Shown here: one piece after another, positions 51,619 to 60,222 of the stretch
Layout of the letters: every line of letters begins with the position of its first letter
Position numbering within the stretch: the first letter of the stretch is position 1
DNA from: Pseudomonas sp. CROZ-RG-20F-R04-15
GTDB lineage: Bacteria > Pseudomonadota > Gammaproteobacteria > Pseudomonadales > Pseudomonadaceae
Assembly (NCBI RefSeq): GCF_022662375.1
Contig: NZ_JAKNQL010000014.1
Span: 78,953-142,952, forward strand
Direction of reading: 5' to 3'
DNA length: 64,000 bases
Made by a program: the position numbers and the translations under genes
The notes under the pieces: model-generated
Databases searched by the model: none
What the model saw: only the letters and a program-made list of their open reading frames with translations
Told to the model about the DNA's origin: nothing

Positions 51619-52506
51619 ATGCAATACGCGTTTCCGCTGCTGGCGATTTTTATCTGGGCCGGCAATACCGTGATCAACAAACTCGCGGTCGGGGCAATTT
51701 TCCCCGCCGAGATCGGTTTCTATCGCTGGCTGCTCGCCGGTTTGCTGTTCACCCCGTTCATGCTCAAAGCGGTGATCGCGCACTGGCCGCAGATCCGTCC
51801 GAACCTGGGCAAGATTTTCATCCTCGGCGTACTCGGCATGGCGGTGTATCAAAGCCTCGCCTACTTCGCCGCGACGCTGACCACCGCGACCAATATGGGC
51901 ATCATCCTGTCGCTGATGCCTTTGATGTCGCTGGCCATGGCGATTATCAGCCTTGGACAGCGCCTGACCGCCGGCGCGCTGGTCGGTGCGGTGTTGTCAT
52001 TCGCTGGCGTACTGGTGGTGGTGTCGTCCGGCAGCCTCGGTGCGTTGTTGCAGCACGGCGTGAACATGGGGGATGCGATGATGTTGATCGCCACCCTCGC
52101 CTATGCGATCTACAGCACCTTGCTGAAAAAATGGCAGCTGCGTCTGCCGCCGTTGGTGTTGCTGTATTTGCAAGTGCTGGTGGCGATTGTCGTGTTGTTT
52201 CCGTTGTATGCGGCTTCGCCGAAAACCGGTTTGACCCTGCAGAACACTCCGCTGGTGCTGTATGCCTGCCTGCTGGCGTCGATGCTCGCACCGCTGGCGT
52301 GGATGCAGGCTGTGCAGCGGTTGGGACCGAGCCGGACGACGTTGTTCTTTAATTTGCTGCCGTTGATTACCGCGCTGATTGCGGCAGTGGTGTTGAAGGA
52401 ACAGTTGGCGATGTATCACCTGGTGGGCGGGTTGTTGACGTTGGGTGGGGTGATTTTGTCTGAGCGCTGGACAACCGTGTTGGGCCGCCGGATCAGTATT
52501 GCCTGA
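51619..52506 (+). CDS. EamA/DMT-family exporter
   Basis: 295 residues, ten predicted membrane helices in two EamA repeats (about 5-135 and 150-285), e.g. FPLLAIFIWAGNTVINKLAV and LLNLLPLITALIAAVVLKEQ-like FFNLLPLITALIAAVVLKEQ. These proteins export amino acids or metabolites; the substrate here cannot be read from sequence. Likely controlled by the divergent AraC regulator. Confidence 0.92.
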   Translation: MQYAFPLLAIFIWAGNTVINKLAVGAIFPAEIGFYRWLLAGLLFTPFMLKAVIAHWPQIRPNLGKIFILGVLGMAVYQSLAYFAATLTTATNMGIILSLMPLMSLAMAIISLGQRLTAGALVGAVLSFAGVLVVVSSGSLGALLQHGVNMGDAMMLIATLAYAIYSTLLKKWQLRLPPLVLLYLQVLVAIVVLFPLYAASPKTGLTLQNTPLVLYACLLASMLAPLAWMQAVQRLGPSRTTLFFNLLPLITALIAAVVLKEQLAMYHLVGGLLTLGGVILSERWTTVLGRRISIA

Positions 52507-52515
52507 TCTGGCCCC

Positions 52516-52580
52516 ATCGCGAACAGGCTCACTCCTACATTTGGAATGCGTTCACCTGTAGGAGTGAGCCTGCTCGCGAT
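52516..52580. repeat. Short diverged REP doublet
   Basis: TCGCGAACAGGCTCACTCCTACA and TGTAGGAGTGAGCCTGCTCGCGA face away from each other, total 65 bases. This subtype has GTAGGAGTGAG in place of GTGGGAGCGAG. It sits between convergent EamA and lipase genes. Confidence 0.8.
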
Positions 52581-52603
52581 GAACGATAACTCGGTCTTAC
52601 AAG

Positions 52604-53482
52604 CTAAAGACCGGCAGCCTCAAGCCGCGCCGCATGCTCGACAAACAATCGCACCGGATCCGCACCTTTGCCGACCAGCCCCAGCGACTGGTTAACGATG
52701 TCGAAGTGATCCAGCGGAAAGTCATCGCCAATCACCGTGCCAAGATGCGAGCTGTACCGCCCGACCATCCCGTCGCACTGCCCCGGTTCCCGCACAAAGG
52801 TTTTCGCAAACAAGCGACAACTGCGATTGGTCCCGTCAAACAGATTACCGCCACGATCGGTCTTGCCCGGCTGCAACGTCCCCGACCACGAGTAATAACG
52901 CACGCCGTTAACTTCCTCCGGCCCGTGCCCGCCCCACGTCTCGGGCAAGCCCTGTGGATAACGCTGGTTGAACAGTGCGACGCCTTCAGTCGTCAGCGAT
53001 TGGTGCGAGGCGTGGATATCCACCGGCAGTTTCGGCCCGTGATAACCGGTCTCCAGTAACGCCATCAGCCAACCGACAAAACGCAACAACGCCGCAAGGA
53101 TCCGACCTTTGGCACTGTCCGCCGGGTAATGTTTCGCCAGGTAATCAGCCAGTTCCGAGCCATGATTCGGTCCGGCCACCGATGTGACCGACGCCACCAG
53201 ATCCGGCCGTCTCGCCGCCGCATAGCGTGCCGTCAGCGAACCCTGACTGTGGCCGAACAGGTTGACCTTTTGCGCCCCGGTCTCACGCAGAATCTCATCG
53301 ATCCGCGCCAGCAACTGCTCGCCGCGTACCTCAGTCGAATTGAGCGGCGACACCTGCACCGCAATCACCGTCGCACCACCCCGGCGCAATGCCTTGATGA
53401 TGCCGTACCAATACGGATAGAGGACCAGCCGGATAAACCCGAGCATGCCGGGCACCAGCACCAGTGGATAACGCGTCGACAT
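52604..53482 (-). CDS. Family I.1 (LipA-like) lipase without signal peptide
   Basis: 292-residue alpha/beta hydrolase closely resembling true Pseudomonas lipase LipA: YPLVLVPGMLGF (oxyanion region), the nucleophile Ser79 in GHSQG, a catalytic Asp in QCDGMVG, and a catalytic His in FPLDHFDIVNQ. Two cysteines (NRSC, GQC) match the LipA disulfide positions. Unlike secreted LipA, no Sec signal precedes the mature start, and no lif foldase gene is adjacent, so it may act inside the cell or leave by another route. Substrate is probably a long-chain acyl ester. Confidence 0.88.
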   Translation of the reverse strand: MSTRYPLVLVPGMLGFIRLVLYPYWYGIIKALRRGGATVIAVQVSPLNSTEVRGEQLLARIDEILRETGAQKVNLFGHSQGSLTARYAAARRPDLVASVTSVAGPNHGSELADYLAKHYPADSAKGRILAALLRFVGWLMALLETGYHGPKLPVDIHASHQSLTTEGVALFNQRYPQGLPETWGGHGPEEVNGVRYYSWSGTLQPGKTDRGGNLFDGTNRSCRLFAKTFVREPGQCDGMVGRYSSHLGTVIGDDFPLDHFDIVNQSLGLVGKGADPVRLFVEHAARLEAAGL

Positions 53483-53573
53483 GGGCAAACATCCTTGTGG
53501 TCGGTGAGTGGATGCAAGGCGTGCAAAACGCCCGCCAAGCATCCTCCCTGATGATGACAACTCAGCGACCAGC

Positions 53574-53879
53574 CTACTTCAGGCCCACCACCCCTGCCAC
53601 AATCAGCCCTACCGAAAGCAGTTTGACCAGCGTCAGGCTCTCGCCCAGCAAGGCAAAACCGAGAAACACCGTGCCCAATGAGCCAATCGCCGTCCAGATC
53701 GGGTAGGCAATGCTCACTGGCAACTCGCGCATCGCCAGCGTGAGAAAGTAGATGCCGCCAACCGCCGCAATCACCGTGATCAACGACGGCCAGAGCCGGG
53801 TGAAGCCCTCGGCGTACTTCATGCCCATGGCAAAGGTCACTTCAAACCCGGCGGCGATCAGCAAGAACAGCCAGGCCAC
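53574..53879 (-). CDS. sugE: SMR-family exporter SugE/Gdx-like
   Basis: 101 residues, four membrane helices, essential Glu13 in AAGFEVTFA and the SugE/Gdx-like segments GFTRLWPSLIT and YPIWTAIGSLG. SugE (Gdx) proteins export guanidinium or quaternary ammonium ions. The start codon abuts the azoR stop directly, so both genes form one leftward operon. Confidence 0.9.
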   Translation of the reverse strand: MAWLFLLIAAGFEVTFAMGMKYAEGFTRLWPSLITVIAAVGGIYFLTLAMRELPVSIAYPIWTAIGSLGTVFLGFALLGESLTLVKLLSVGLIVAGVVGLK

Positions 53880-54518
53880 CTAGAACACCCGGGCGAGGTC
53901 GAGCAGGCGCTGCTCGGCCTCGGCCACCGACACCGCGAAGGTGCGCTCGGCGGACTCTTCGCCCTCGGCCGCGACCACAGTGACGTCGTTGATGCCGATG
54001 AAACCCAGCGCCGTGCGCAGCCATGGATCGGCGTGGTTCAAGGCTTCCAGTTCACCTCCCGGACCGAAGCCAAACCCGCCGCGACTGGTGACAATCAGCG
54101 CCTTCTTGCCCTGCAACAGCGGCGTGTACTGGGCGACACCGTTGTCCAGCGTGTGATCGAAGGTCAGGCCCAGGCGCACGATCTGGTCGACCCAGGCCTT
54201 GAGGCCGCTGGGTACGCTGAAGTTGTACATCGGCGTGGAAATCAGCAGCAAGTCGTGGTCGAACAACTCGCCGACCCATTGATCGCTCAATGCCAGATCC
54301 GCCTGCATCGATAACGGACGCGCCTCAGGCTGTGGATAAAACGCGGCGGCGACAAAGGCTTCGTTTACCGCCGGAATCAGCGCCCGCCCGACCTCGCGGC
54401 GAGTCACCTGCGCGTGTGGATGACGCACCTGCCAGGCACTGAGAAAATGTTCCGCCAGGCGCCGCGAGTGAGAGCGGTCACCACGAGGGCTGGCATGAAT
54501 CGCAAGAATTTTGCTCAT
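53880..54518 (-). CDS. azoR: FMN-dependent NADH-azoreductase
   Basis: 212-residue flavodoxin-like oxidoreductase that reduces quinones and azo dyes with NADH. Signatures: ILAIHASPRGDRSHSRRLAE (FMN phosphate site), TPMYNFSVPSGLKAWVDQI and SRGGFGFGPG. It is divergent from a LysR regulator with a 108-base gap, the usual azoR arrangement in pseudomonads. Confidence 0.94.
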   Translation of the reverse strand: MSKILAIHASPRGDRSHSRRLAEHFLSAWQVRHPHAQVTRREVGRALIPAVNEAFVAAAFYPQPEARPLSMQADLALSDQWVGELFDHDLLLISTPMYNFSVPSGLKAWVDQIVRLGLTFDHTLDNGVAQYTPLLQGKKALIVTSRGGFGFGPGGELEALNHADPWLRTALGFIGINDVTVVAAEGEESAERTFAVSVAEAEQRLLDLARVF

Positions 54519-54626
54519 CTGAAACTCCTTGAGGCTAGACTTTGATTGCTGTGTCGCTGCAGATTGCAGGCGCCACGCCTAAGCCTCAAATGAGCAAAAA
54601 TCAGTCGGGATGAATTCATTTCACCC

Positions 54627-55556
54627 ATGGAGCTTTCAATGTTCGCCTCGCTGCCGCTGACCGCTCTGCGCGCTTTTGAATCGGCCTCTCGGCTGCTCAG
54701 TTTCAAGGCTGCCGCCGAAGAGCTGTCAGTCACGCCCACCGCGATTTCGCACCAGATTCGCTCGCTGGAAGACTGGCTCGGCGTTGCGCTGTTCGAACGC
54801 CTGCCACGTCAGGTGCGCCTGACCGAGGGCGGCGAACGCCTGTTTCGCAGTCTGCATGGCGCGCTGCTGGAAGTGGCGCAAAGCGTCGACACCCTGCGCC
54901 CGCAGCGCAACGCGAGCACGCTGACGCTATCGACCACTGCCGCATTCGCCGCGCTGTGGCTGGTGCCGCGCCTCGGGCGGTTTTATGCGCAGCATCCGAA
55001 CATCACCGTGCGTCTCGATACCCATTGCGAAGTCATCGATCTGCACCAGGACGCCAGTGTCGATCTGGTGTTGCGCTACAGCCTCGACGACTACCCGAAC
55101 CTTTATGGCCTGTGCCTGTTCGATGAATCATTCGGTGTTTACGGCTCGCCCGAGCAAGTGGCGCTGGCCGCACGGCGCACACCGACGTTGATCAGCGTGC
55201 GTTGGCACAACTCGAAACTGTATGCCCATGGCTGGGAAGCATGGTGCGCCAAGGCCGGTGAACAGTGGTTGAACCAGCAGCCAGCCAACCGCGAATACGA
55301 TGAAGAACACTACGCCCTGCAAGCAGCAATCGCCGGACAAGGATTGGTGCTGGCGAGCAACATTCTGGTCTCGGAAAGCGTCGCCAGTGGTTTGCTGGTG
55401 CCATACAAGGGTGAGATTCAAGTCGATGGCGCCGGCTACAGCGCGTTGTGTGTGCCGGGTCGCGAGCGGCATCCACCGGTGCGGGCGTTTTTCGCCTGGT
55501 TGCGGGAGGAAGCGCAGCTCTCGGGCCTGGCCCCAAGGTCGCCGCAAATCGCATAA
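54627..55556 (+). CDS. LysR-family regulator (GcvA-like)
   Basis: 309 residues: winged helix-turn-helix (SRLLSFKAAAEELSVTPTAI, residues about 20-40) and a substrate-binding domain. LPLTALRAFESASRLLSFKA is typical of the GcvA/AmpR-type subgroup. It is divergent from azoR-sugE and likely controls them. ATG at 54639 is an alternative start. Confidence 0.92.
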   Translation: MELSMFASLPLTALRAFESASRLLSFKAAAEELSVTPTAISHQIRSLEDWLGVALFERLPRQVRLTEGGERLFRSLHGALLEVAQSVDTLRPQRNASTLTLSTTAAFAALWLVPRLGRFYAQHPNITVRLDTHCEVIDLHQDASVDLVLRYSLDDYPNLYGLCLFDESFGVYGSPEQVALAARRTPTLISVRWHNSKLYAHGWEAWCAKAGEQWLNQQPANREYDEEHYALQAAIAGQGLVLASNILVSESVASGLLVPYKGEIQVDGAGYSALCVPGRERHPPVRAFFAWLREEAQLSGLAPRSPQIA

Positions 55557-55646
55557 AACTTTTTGCAACGCTCATGACTCACAGCTTAGGAAGCGACCGC
55601 GTCCGCAGAACGTGGCGCCCATCGGATTAGCCTCCAGGAGATCGAA

Positions 55647-56180
55647 ATGAGCGACGACCTGCATCTGTCAGATGTCCAAACACTGCGCGACCGTGCGCGC
55701 CAACACGTCGAAAACGGCGCCGTCACCGAGGGCTACAGCGCCGACCGTGAAGAGGTGCTGCGCTTGCTCAATGAATCGCTGGCCACCGAACTGGTCTGCG
55801 TGCTGCGCTACAAGCGCCACTACTTCATGGCCAATGGCGTGAAAGCCCATGTGGCCGCCGAAGAGTTCCTCGAACACGCCACCCAGGAAGCCCAGCACGC
55901 CGACCGCCTCGCCGAGCGCATTGTGCAATTGGGCGGCGAGCCTGAGTTCAACCCCGACCTGCTGTCGAAAATGTCCCACGCGCAATACGTGGCCGGCAAC
56001 ACCCTCAAAGAAATGGTTTACGAGGATTTGGTCGCCGAGCGCATCGCTATCGACAGCTACCGGGAAATCATTCAGTACATCGGTGAGAAAGACCCGACTA
56101 CGCGGCGTATCTTCGAAGATATTCTGGCGCAGGAAGAAGAACATGCCGATGACATGGCTGACATCCTGAACGACCTCTAA
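55647..56180 (+). CDS. Ferritin-like protein (bacterioferritin/Dps-like)
   Basis: 177 residues forming a four-helix bundle with the diiron ligands expected of the ferritin superfamily: ESLATELVCVLRYKRHYFM, EEFLEHATQEAQHADRLAER, YEDLVAERIAIDSYREII and EDILAQEEEHADDM. Likely an iron store or peroxide-detoxifying enzyme of the cytosol. A ribosome site AGGAG precedes the ATG. It is single-gene, followed by a REP doublet. Confidence 0.88.
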   Translation: MSDDLHLSDVQTLRDRARQHVENGAVTEGYSADREEVLRLLNESLATELVCVLRYKRHYFMANGVKAHVAAEEFLEHATQEAQHADRLAERIVQLGGEPEFNPDLLSKMSHAQYVAGNTLKEMVYEDLVAERIAIDSYREIIQYIGEKDPTTRRIFEDILAQEEEHADDMADILNDL

Positions 56181-56195
56181 CTCTTCTAAACCGCA

Positions 56196-56277
56196 TTCGC
56201 GAGCAGGCTCGCTCCCACACTCGACCGCATCCATCTGAAGGAATGCGGTCCCCTGTGGGAGCGAGCCTGCTCGCGAA
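56196..56277. repeat. REP doublet, outward orientation
   Basis: Two common REP cores pointing away from each other, between convergent ferritin-like and AsmA genes. The spacer contains CTGAAGGAATGCGGTC, which also occurs between the REPs at 48949, showing that these doublets share their interior. Confidence 0.88.
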
Positions 56278-56297
56278 GGGGCCCTTACGGCCACCGA

Positions 56298-58373
56298 TTA
56301 CTTGGTCGGTTTGACAGTGACAGGCGCCTTGCCCGCCTTCATCTGCTCCAGCAACGGCGCACACTGGTTCGGCTCGCCACCACTCGGCGCCACCAGCGCC
56401 AACAACCCCGCCGCCGGCGCTGCAATCACACCCAACGCCACCATCCCCGCCCCGCGCAACATCAGCGGCACAGCCTTCACGCCGGCATCCGGCTTGATGA
56501 ACTTGCCGCGCACGTACAGCGGCGAGCGCAGTGAAATCAAACGCCAGCCCTTGGATTCCGGGGTCACGGTCAGATCGAGCTGCTCGGTGGCCATGTTTGC
56601 CGTGCCATCGATGTAGATAATCGCGTTCTCGGTATCGAAGACAAACAGCTGCGTAGTCGCCAGACCAGACTTGATATCAAAGTCCGCCGCCGCGCAGTTG
56701 ATCTTCACTTCCTTGTCGCCAAAGATCTTGCCGACCACATAGTTACCGACGTTGAGCCCGGCCAGCTCCATCAGCTCGCGGCTGATCGCGCCGTCGTTGA
56801 TCAGCATCTTCAATTTGCCGTTGGCACCGCCCAGCAACTTGGCCACCGAGTTGCCGCGCCCGCTGATATCGGCGTCACCGTTGAGTTCACCGAAACTGGT
56901 CTTCATGGGTTCAAAGGTCGGGAACAATTCTTTGAGCTTGAACCGACGCGCGGTCAATTTGGCCCGGCCTTCCAGCGGCTCGGTACGACCGTTGAGGCGG
57001 ATCTGTGCATCAAGATTGCCGCCCGCCACGCCAAAGCGCAGTGGCTCCAGGCTGAGTTCGCCGTCGTTGAGTTTCAGGTGGGTATAAAGGTCGTTGAACG
57101 GCAGTTTTTCGCTGTGGACGATGCGCTTGCCGGTGAACTCGACATCGGCGTCCATCGCACGCCAGCGATCGGTCTTGAACTCCTCCACCGGCAGCACTTT
57201 ATCGGCCGGTTGTTTGCTCTCGCCGCCGCGAGCCTTTTGCTTGTCATTGGAGTCAGCACCGATCAGTGGCGCAAGGTCGGCGAACAGCAGTTGATTAGAG
57301 AGCAATGCACCGCTGAGTTTTGGCCGTGGCTGGCTGGCAACGTAGGTCAGGTCGCCGTGAATATCGCTGCTGCCGATCTTGCCGTTGAACTGCTCATAGG
57401 TGAACTTCGCACCGGCCTCGTCGTGCAGCTTGGCGATCAAATGGCCGTCAGTGGAGTACGGCGGCGTGTCCGGCAGGGTCACGCCGGTTAAAGGATAGAG
57501 ATTGCCGAGACTGGCCCCGGCCAGTTTCAAGCGCAGATCGAGCGCGCCAAGGTTCAGTGGATCGGTCAGCGTGCCAGCCAGTTCGATGCTGGTGTCGCCG
57601 ATCTTCGCCTGGGCCTGCAAAGGGAATGGCTTGCTCGCGTCCTGCAACGCCAGCAGCCCGCCGATCTTGCCTTGGCCGGTGAGGTTTTGGCCGTGATATT
57701 GGCCTGTGACCTTTAAGGCAAATGCGTAATCCTGCGGTGCACCGCCCTTGTCCTGCGCAGTTTTCGCCGCTTTGGCACCAACGATGTCGCTGTAAGGAAT
57801 CGGCTTGCCCAGCGGATCGATCAGTACATCGAGACTGGTTTTCAGTGTCTGATCATCAAGAGTGACGTGGCCCTTGTCGAAACCGATGGCGCCGATGTCG
57901 ACCACCCAGTTCGACGGTTCGGCATTCGGGTCTTTCGGATCGAACTTGAACGTCCAGTTCGCGCGGCCGTCGGCCAGACGCTGCAACTCGGCGTTCGGTT
58001 CGGTCAGGTCAATACGCGGAATCACCACCCGTTGCGCCAGCAGCGCCAGCGGCGAGATACGCAGCTCAACGCGCTTGAGCGTGACCATCTGCGGTTTTTT
58101 CGACCAGTCCGGGTTGCCCAGGCTCAAATCCTCAGCGACCACGTGCGGCCACGGCACCCAGGCGCGCCAGCCGCCCTCGTCCGGCTCGCGCTGCCAGATC
58201 ACCGCGAGGTTGCCGTTGATGGCAAACGGTCGGTGCAGTTCTTCCGAGACTTTGGCGTTGAGCGGCGGTTTGATCCGGTTCCAGTCGAAGAACACGATGA
58301 TCAACACCAGCACCGCCAGTAGCAGCACGAGGGTGGCGAAGGTCCAGCTGAAGATTTTTCCAGTGCGCGTCAT
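56298..58373 (-). CDS. AsmA-family protein
   Basis: 691 residues anchored by one N-terminal helix (IFSWTFATLVLLLAVLVLIIVF) with a long periplasmic beta-rich body: the AsmA N-terminal domain (VVAEDLSLGNPDWSKKPQMV, LRISPLALLAQRVVIPRIDL) and the C-terminal AsmA_2-type region (ISGRGNSVAKLLGGANGKLK, MELAGLNVGNYVVGK). The family is thought to form lipid-transfer bridges between the membranes. ATG at 58373 has CAGGAG upstream; a TTG two codons earlier is also open. Confidence 0.92.
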   Translation of the reverse strand: MTRTGKIFSWTFATLVLLLAVLVLIIVFFDWNRIKPPLNAKVSEELHRPFAINGNLAVIWQREPDEGGWRAWVPWPHVVAEDLSLGNPDWSKKPQMVTLKRVELRISPLALLAQRVVIPRIDLTEPNAELQRLADGRANWTFKFDPKDPNAEPSNWVVDIGAIGFDKGHVTLDDQTLKTSLDVLIDPLGKPIPYSDIVGAKAAKTAQDKGGAPQDYAFALKVTGQYHGQNLTGQGKIGGLLALQDASKPFPLQAQAKIGDTSIELAGTLTDPLNLGALDLRLKLAGASLGNLYPLTGVTLPDTPPYSTDGHLIAKLHDEAGAKFTYEQFNGKIGSSDIHGDLTYVASQPRPKLSGALLSNQLLFADLAPLIGADSNDKQKARGGESKQPADKVLPVEEFKTDRWRAMDADVEFTGKRIVHSEKLPFNDLYTHLKLNDGELSLEPLRFGVAGGNLDAQIRLNGRTEPLEGRAKLTARRFKLKELFPTFEPMKTSFGELNGDADISGRGNSVAKLLGGANGKLKMLINDGAISRELMELAGLNVGNYVVGKIFGDKEVKINCAAADFDIKSGLATTQLFVFDTENAIIYIDGTANMATEQLDLTVTPESKGWRLISLRSPLYVRGKFIKPDAGVKAVPLMLRGAGMVALGVIAAPAAGLLALVAPSGGEPNQCAPLLEQMKAGKAPVTVKPTK

Positions 58374-58758
58374 GCACAAAGCTCCTGATCACGACCGCAC
58401 GCAAAGACTGCGGCGTACGGCTGAAACGGCGGACCAAAGCGGCCCTCATGAAATCTACGACTGGCAAACCAGCCGCAGGTTTAATCGAAAGGTCGATTAA
58501 GGCGCAAAAACTCACGCGAATTCTGACCGATCAGTCGAACAGTGTTACCGCGACCCGCACTTTTGCGAGGCGCGAGTGGGTCGGAAATACCCACCCCGGT
58601 GCAAAACCGCTGCCCTGAAAGGCCCGATCTAGAGCCTCCTGGCAGAACAATCAATTCTGTTGATTATTACCATTGCGTTTATGAACTTTTATATCGACTT
58701 ATCGAGAGTAGCATTGCCCTCGTACCCACTTTATCGCCCTCCCAAGGAGCAACCCATC
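58374..58758. other. 385-base gap between divergent asmA-type and repeat-protein genes
   Basis: No gene is supported. It holds a perfect inverted repeat at 58481-58500. Near 58650-58715 there is an AT-rich stretch that probably contains the promoter of the repeat-protein gene. I could not fix -35 and -10 boxes with confidence. Confidence 0.55.
58481..58500. promoter_or_regulatory. Perfect inverted repeat, possible operator
   Basis: TTAATCGA-AAGG-TCGATTAA: eight-base arms around a four-base centre, in the gap between divergent genes, 108 bases upstream of the asmA-type start. AT-rich arms in GC-rich DNA suggest a binding site for a dimeric regulator. The identity of the regulator is unknown. 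Confidence 0.45.
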
Positions 58759-59184
58759 ATGAAACGCCAATTACTGCTCAGCCTTACCCTGTCGATGTTA
58801 GCCAGCACTGCTTTCGCCCTGCCCGCTGCCGATCAGGCTACTCCGCAAGTGAAATCCAGCCACTCGGTGTTCAGCCAAACCGTAGCCGCTGATGGTTCCG
58901 ACCGTACCCCACAAGGCCAGACCCTGGCTGAAGGCGGCCGTGATCGTCTGGAAGAGAAAGGTCTGGTGCAAGACGGCTACGACAAGACTCCACAAGGTCA
59001 GACCCTCGCCTCCGACGGTGGTGATCGCACCCCACAAGGCCAGACCCTGGCTTCCGACGGTAGCGACCGCACCCCACAAGGCCAGACTCTGGCTTCTGAC
59101 GGCGGCGACCGCACTCCACAAGGTCAAACCCTTGCCGAAGGTGGTGGTGACCGTGTGATCGAACGCAACAGCGCCTTGAGCTAA
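58759..59184 (+). CDS. Exported protein of seven 14-residue repeats
   Basis: 141 residues, function not recognised. Signal peptide 1-20 (LLLSLTLSMLASTAFA), a 24-residue linker, then residues 45-141 are entirely seven units of consensus D-G-G-D-R-T-P-Q-G-Q-T-L-A-S. Unit 2 is degenerate and one residue short, and unit 7 is a diverged cap. The mature protein is acidic, rich in Gly, Asp and Gln, and has no cysteine. The D-G-x-D pattern could coordinate metal, but that is a guess. AAGGAGC precedes the ATG; a bidirectional terminator follows. It stands alone between an AsmA-type gene and a DesT-like gene. Confidence 0.82.
   Translation: MKRQLLLSLTLSMLASTAFALPAADQATPQVKSSHSVFSQTVAADGSDRTPQGQTLAEGGRDRLEEKGLVQDGYDKTPQGQTLASDGGDRTPQGQTLASDGSDRTPQGQTLASDGGDRTPQGQTLAEGGGDRVIERNSALS
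58891..59181 (+). repeat. 42-base tandem coding repeat
   Basis: Seven direct units of 42 bases (one of 39) encode the 14-residue repeats. Units 3-6 are most alike (ACHCCACAAGG-CAGAC-CT-GC- pattern) and differ mostly at third codon positions, so the array has been kept by selection on protein rather than arising very recently. Confidence 0.85.
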
Positions 59185-59203
59185 GCCCATGGCGGCCTCG
59201 AAA

Positions 59204-59231
59204 AAAAGCCCAATCACCGGATTGGGCTTTT
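59204..59231. terminator. Bidirectional terminator after the repeat-protein gene
   Basis: AAAGCCCAATC / GATTGGGCTTT, 11-base perfect stem with loop ACCG, flanked by an A-run on the left and Ts on the right. Confidence 0.9.
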
Positions 59232-59338
59232 GACTTTTCTGGCCCGGTAAACCTTTCGCTCCACCTCCTCCCGTTCGACGCCGACAAAGCCGATTTGCTA
59301 GAGTGCGGCGCTTGTCCTGCCATAGAACACATCCTGCG

Positions 59339-59971
59339 ATGCTGCCCCGCGCCGAACAGAAACAACAGACCCGCAACGCCCTGATGGACGCTGCCCGCCA
59401 CCTTATGGAAAGCGGCCGAGGATTCGGCAGCCTGAGCCTGCGCGAAGTGACGAAAACCGCCGGCATCGTGCCCACCGGTTTCTACCGGCATTTTGCCGAC
59501 ATGGATGAGCTCGGTCTGGTTCTGGTCAGCGAAGTCGGCCAGACCTTCCGTGAAACCATCCGCTTGGTGCGCCACAACGAATTCGTCATGGGCGGCATTA
59601 TTGATGCTTCGGTGCGGATCTTCCTCGACGTGGTCAGCGCCAACCGCTCGCAATTCCTGTTTCTCGCTCGCGAGCAATACGGCGGTTCGCTGCCGGTGCG
59701 TCAGGCGATCGGACGCTTGCGCGAGAACATCAGTTCCGACCTGGCGTCTGATCTGACGATGATGCCCAAGCTTCAGCATCTGGACGCCGCCGGCCTGAGC
59801 GTAATCGCAGACCTGATCGTCAAGTCGGTGTTTGCCACCCTCCCGGACATCATCGACCCAACCGCTGAAGCCCTGCCGGAGCATCTGACGCCGCAGGCGA
59901 AGATCACCCAGCAGTTGCGCTTCATCTTCATCGGGCTCAAGCACTGGCAAGGGCTGGGCAGTACCGAGTAA
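59339..59971 (+). CDS. desT: TetR-family regulator, DesT-like
   Basis: 210 residues. N-terminal helix-turn-helix: LSLREVTKTAGIVPTGFYRH. The sequence MLPRAEQKQQTRNALMDAAR, then RHLMESGRGFGSLSLREV and FLFLAREQYGGSLPVRQAIG, agrees with what I recall of P. aeruginosa DesT (PA4890), an acyl-CoA-sensing repressor of the desCB desaturase genes. In P. aeruginosa those genes lie next to desT; they are absent here. Location just before ureE agrees with PA4890-PA4891. Start at 59339 was chosen by family match over a longer frame. Confidence 0.75.
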   Translation: MLPRAEQKQQTRNALMDAARHLMESGRGFGSLSLREVTKTAGIVPTGFYRHFADMDELGLVLVSEVGQTFRETIRLVRHNEFVMGGIIDASVRIFLDVVSANRSQFLFLAREQYGGSLPVRQAIGRLRENISSDLASDLTMMPKLQHLDAAGLSVIADLIVKSVFATLPDIIDPTAEALPEHLTPQAKITQQLRFIFIGLKHWQGLGSTE

Positions 59972-60006
59972 CACCCCCTCATTACTGACATACCAAATTC
60001 CCCCCC

Positions 60007-60094
60007 TGTGGGAGCGAGCCTGCTCGCGAAAGCGTAGTTTCAGCAACATTTATATGGCTGACACACCGCCTTCGCGAGCAGGCTCGCTCCCACA
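60007..60094. repeat. REP doublet between desT-like gene and ureE
   Basis: 88-base inverted pair of the common REP core. It lies upstream of the candidate regulatory region of ureEFG. Confidence 0.9.
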
Positions 60095-60120
60095 ATTGGT
60101 TCTGTGCCAAGGCTCTGATT

Positions 60121-60150
60121 TGGTGCATTAAAAAATCTTCACGCACCAAA
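60121..60150. promoter_or_regulatory. Possible NtrC half-sites upstream of ureE
   Basis: TGGTGCA (60121-60127) and GCACCAAA (60143-60150) are halves of the NtrC consensus, about 75-100 bases upstream of the sigma-54 promoter. With flanking bases they also make a TTTGGTGC-N16-GCACCAAA inverted repeat. The halves point outward, so this is not a textbook site. Confidence 0.4.
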
Positions 60151-60222
60151 ACATTCCAAAATTCCGCAACATCTTGAAACATCCACTACGCTCCGACAGG
60201 GATTTCCTACATCTCGTCCGAT

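Noticed and set aside
58891..59181. Regular direct repeats resembling a CRISPR array
   Set aside because: Units are contiguous, without spacers, in frame and coding for a 14-residue protein repeat.
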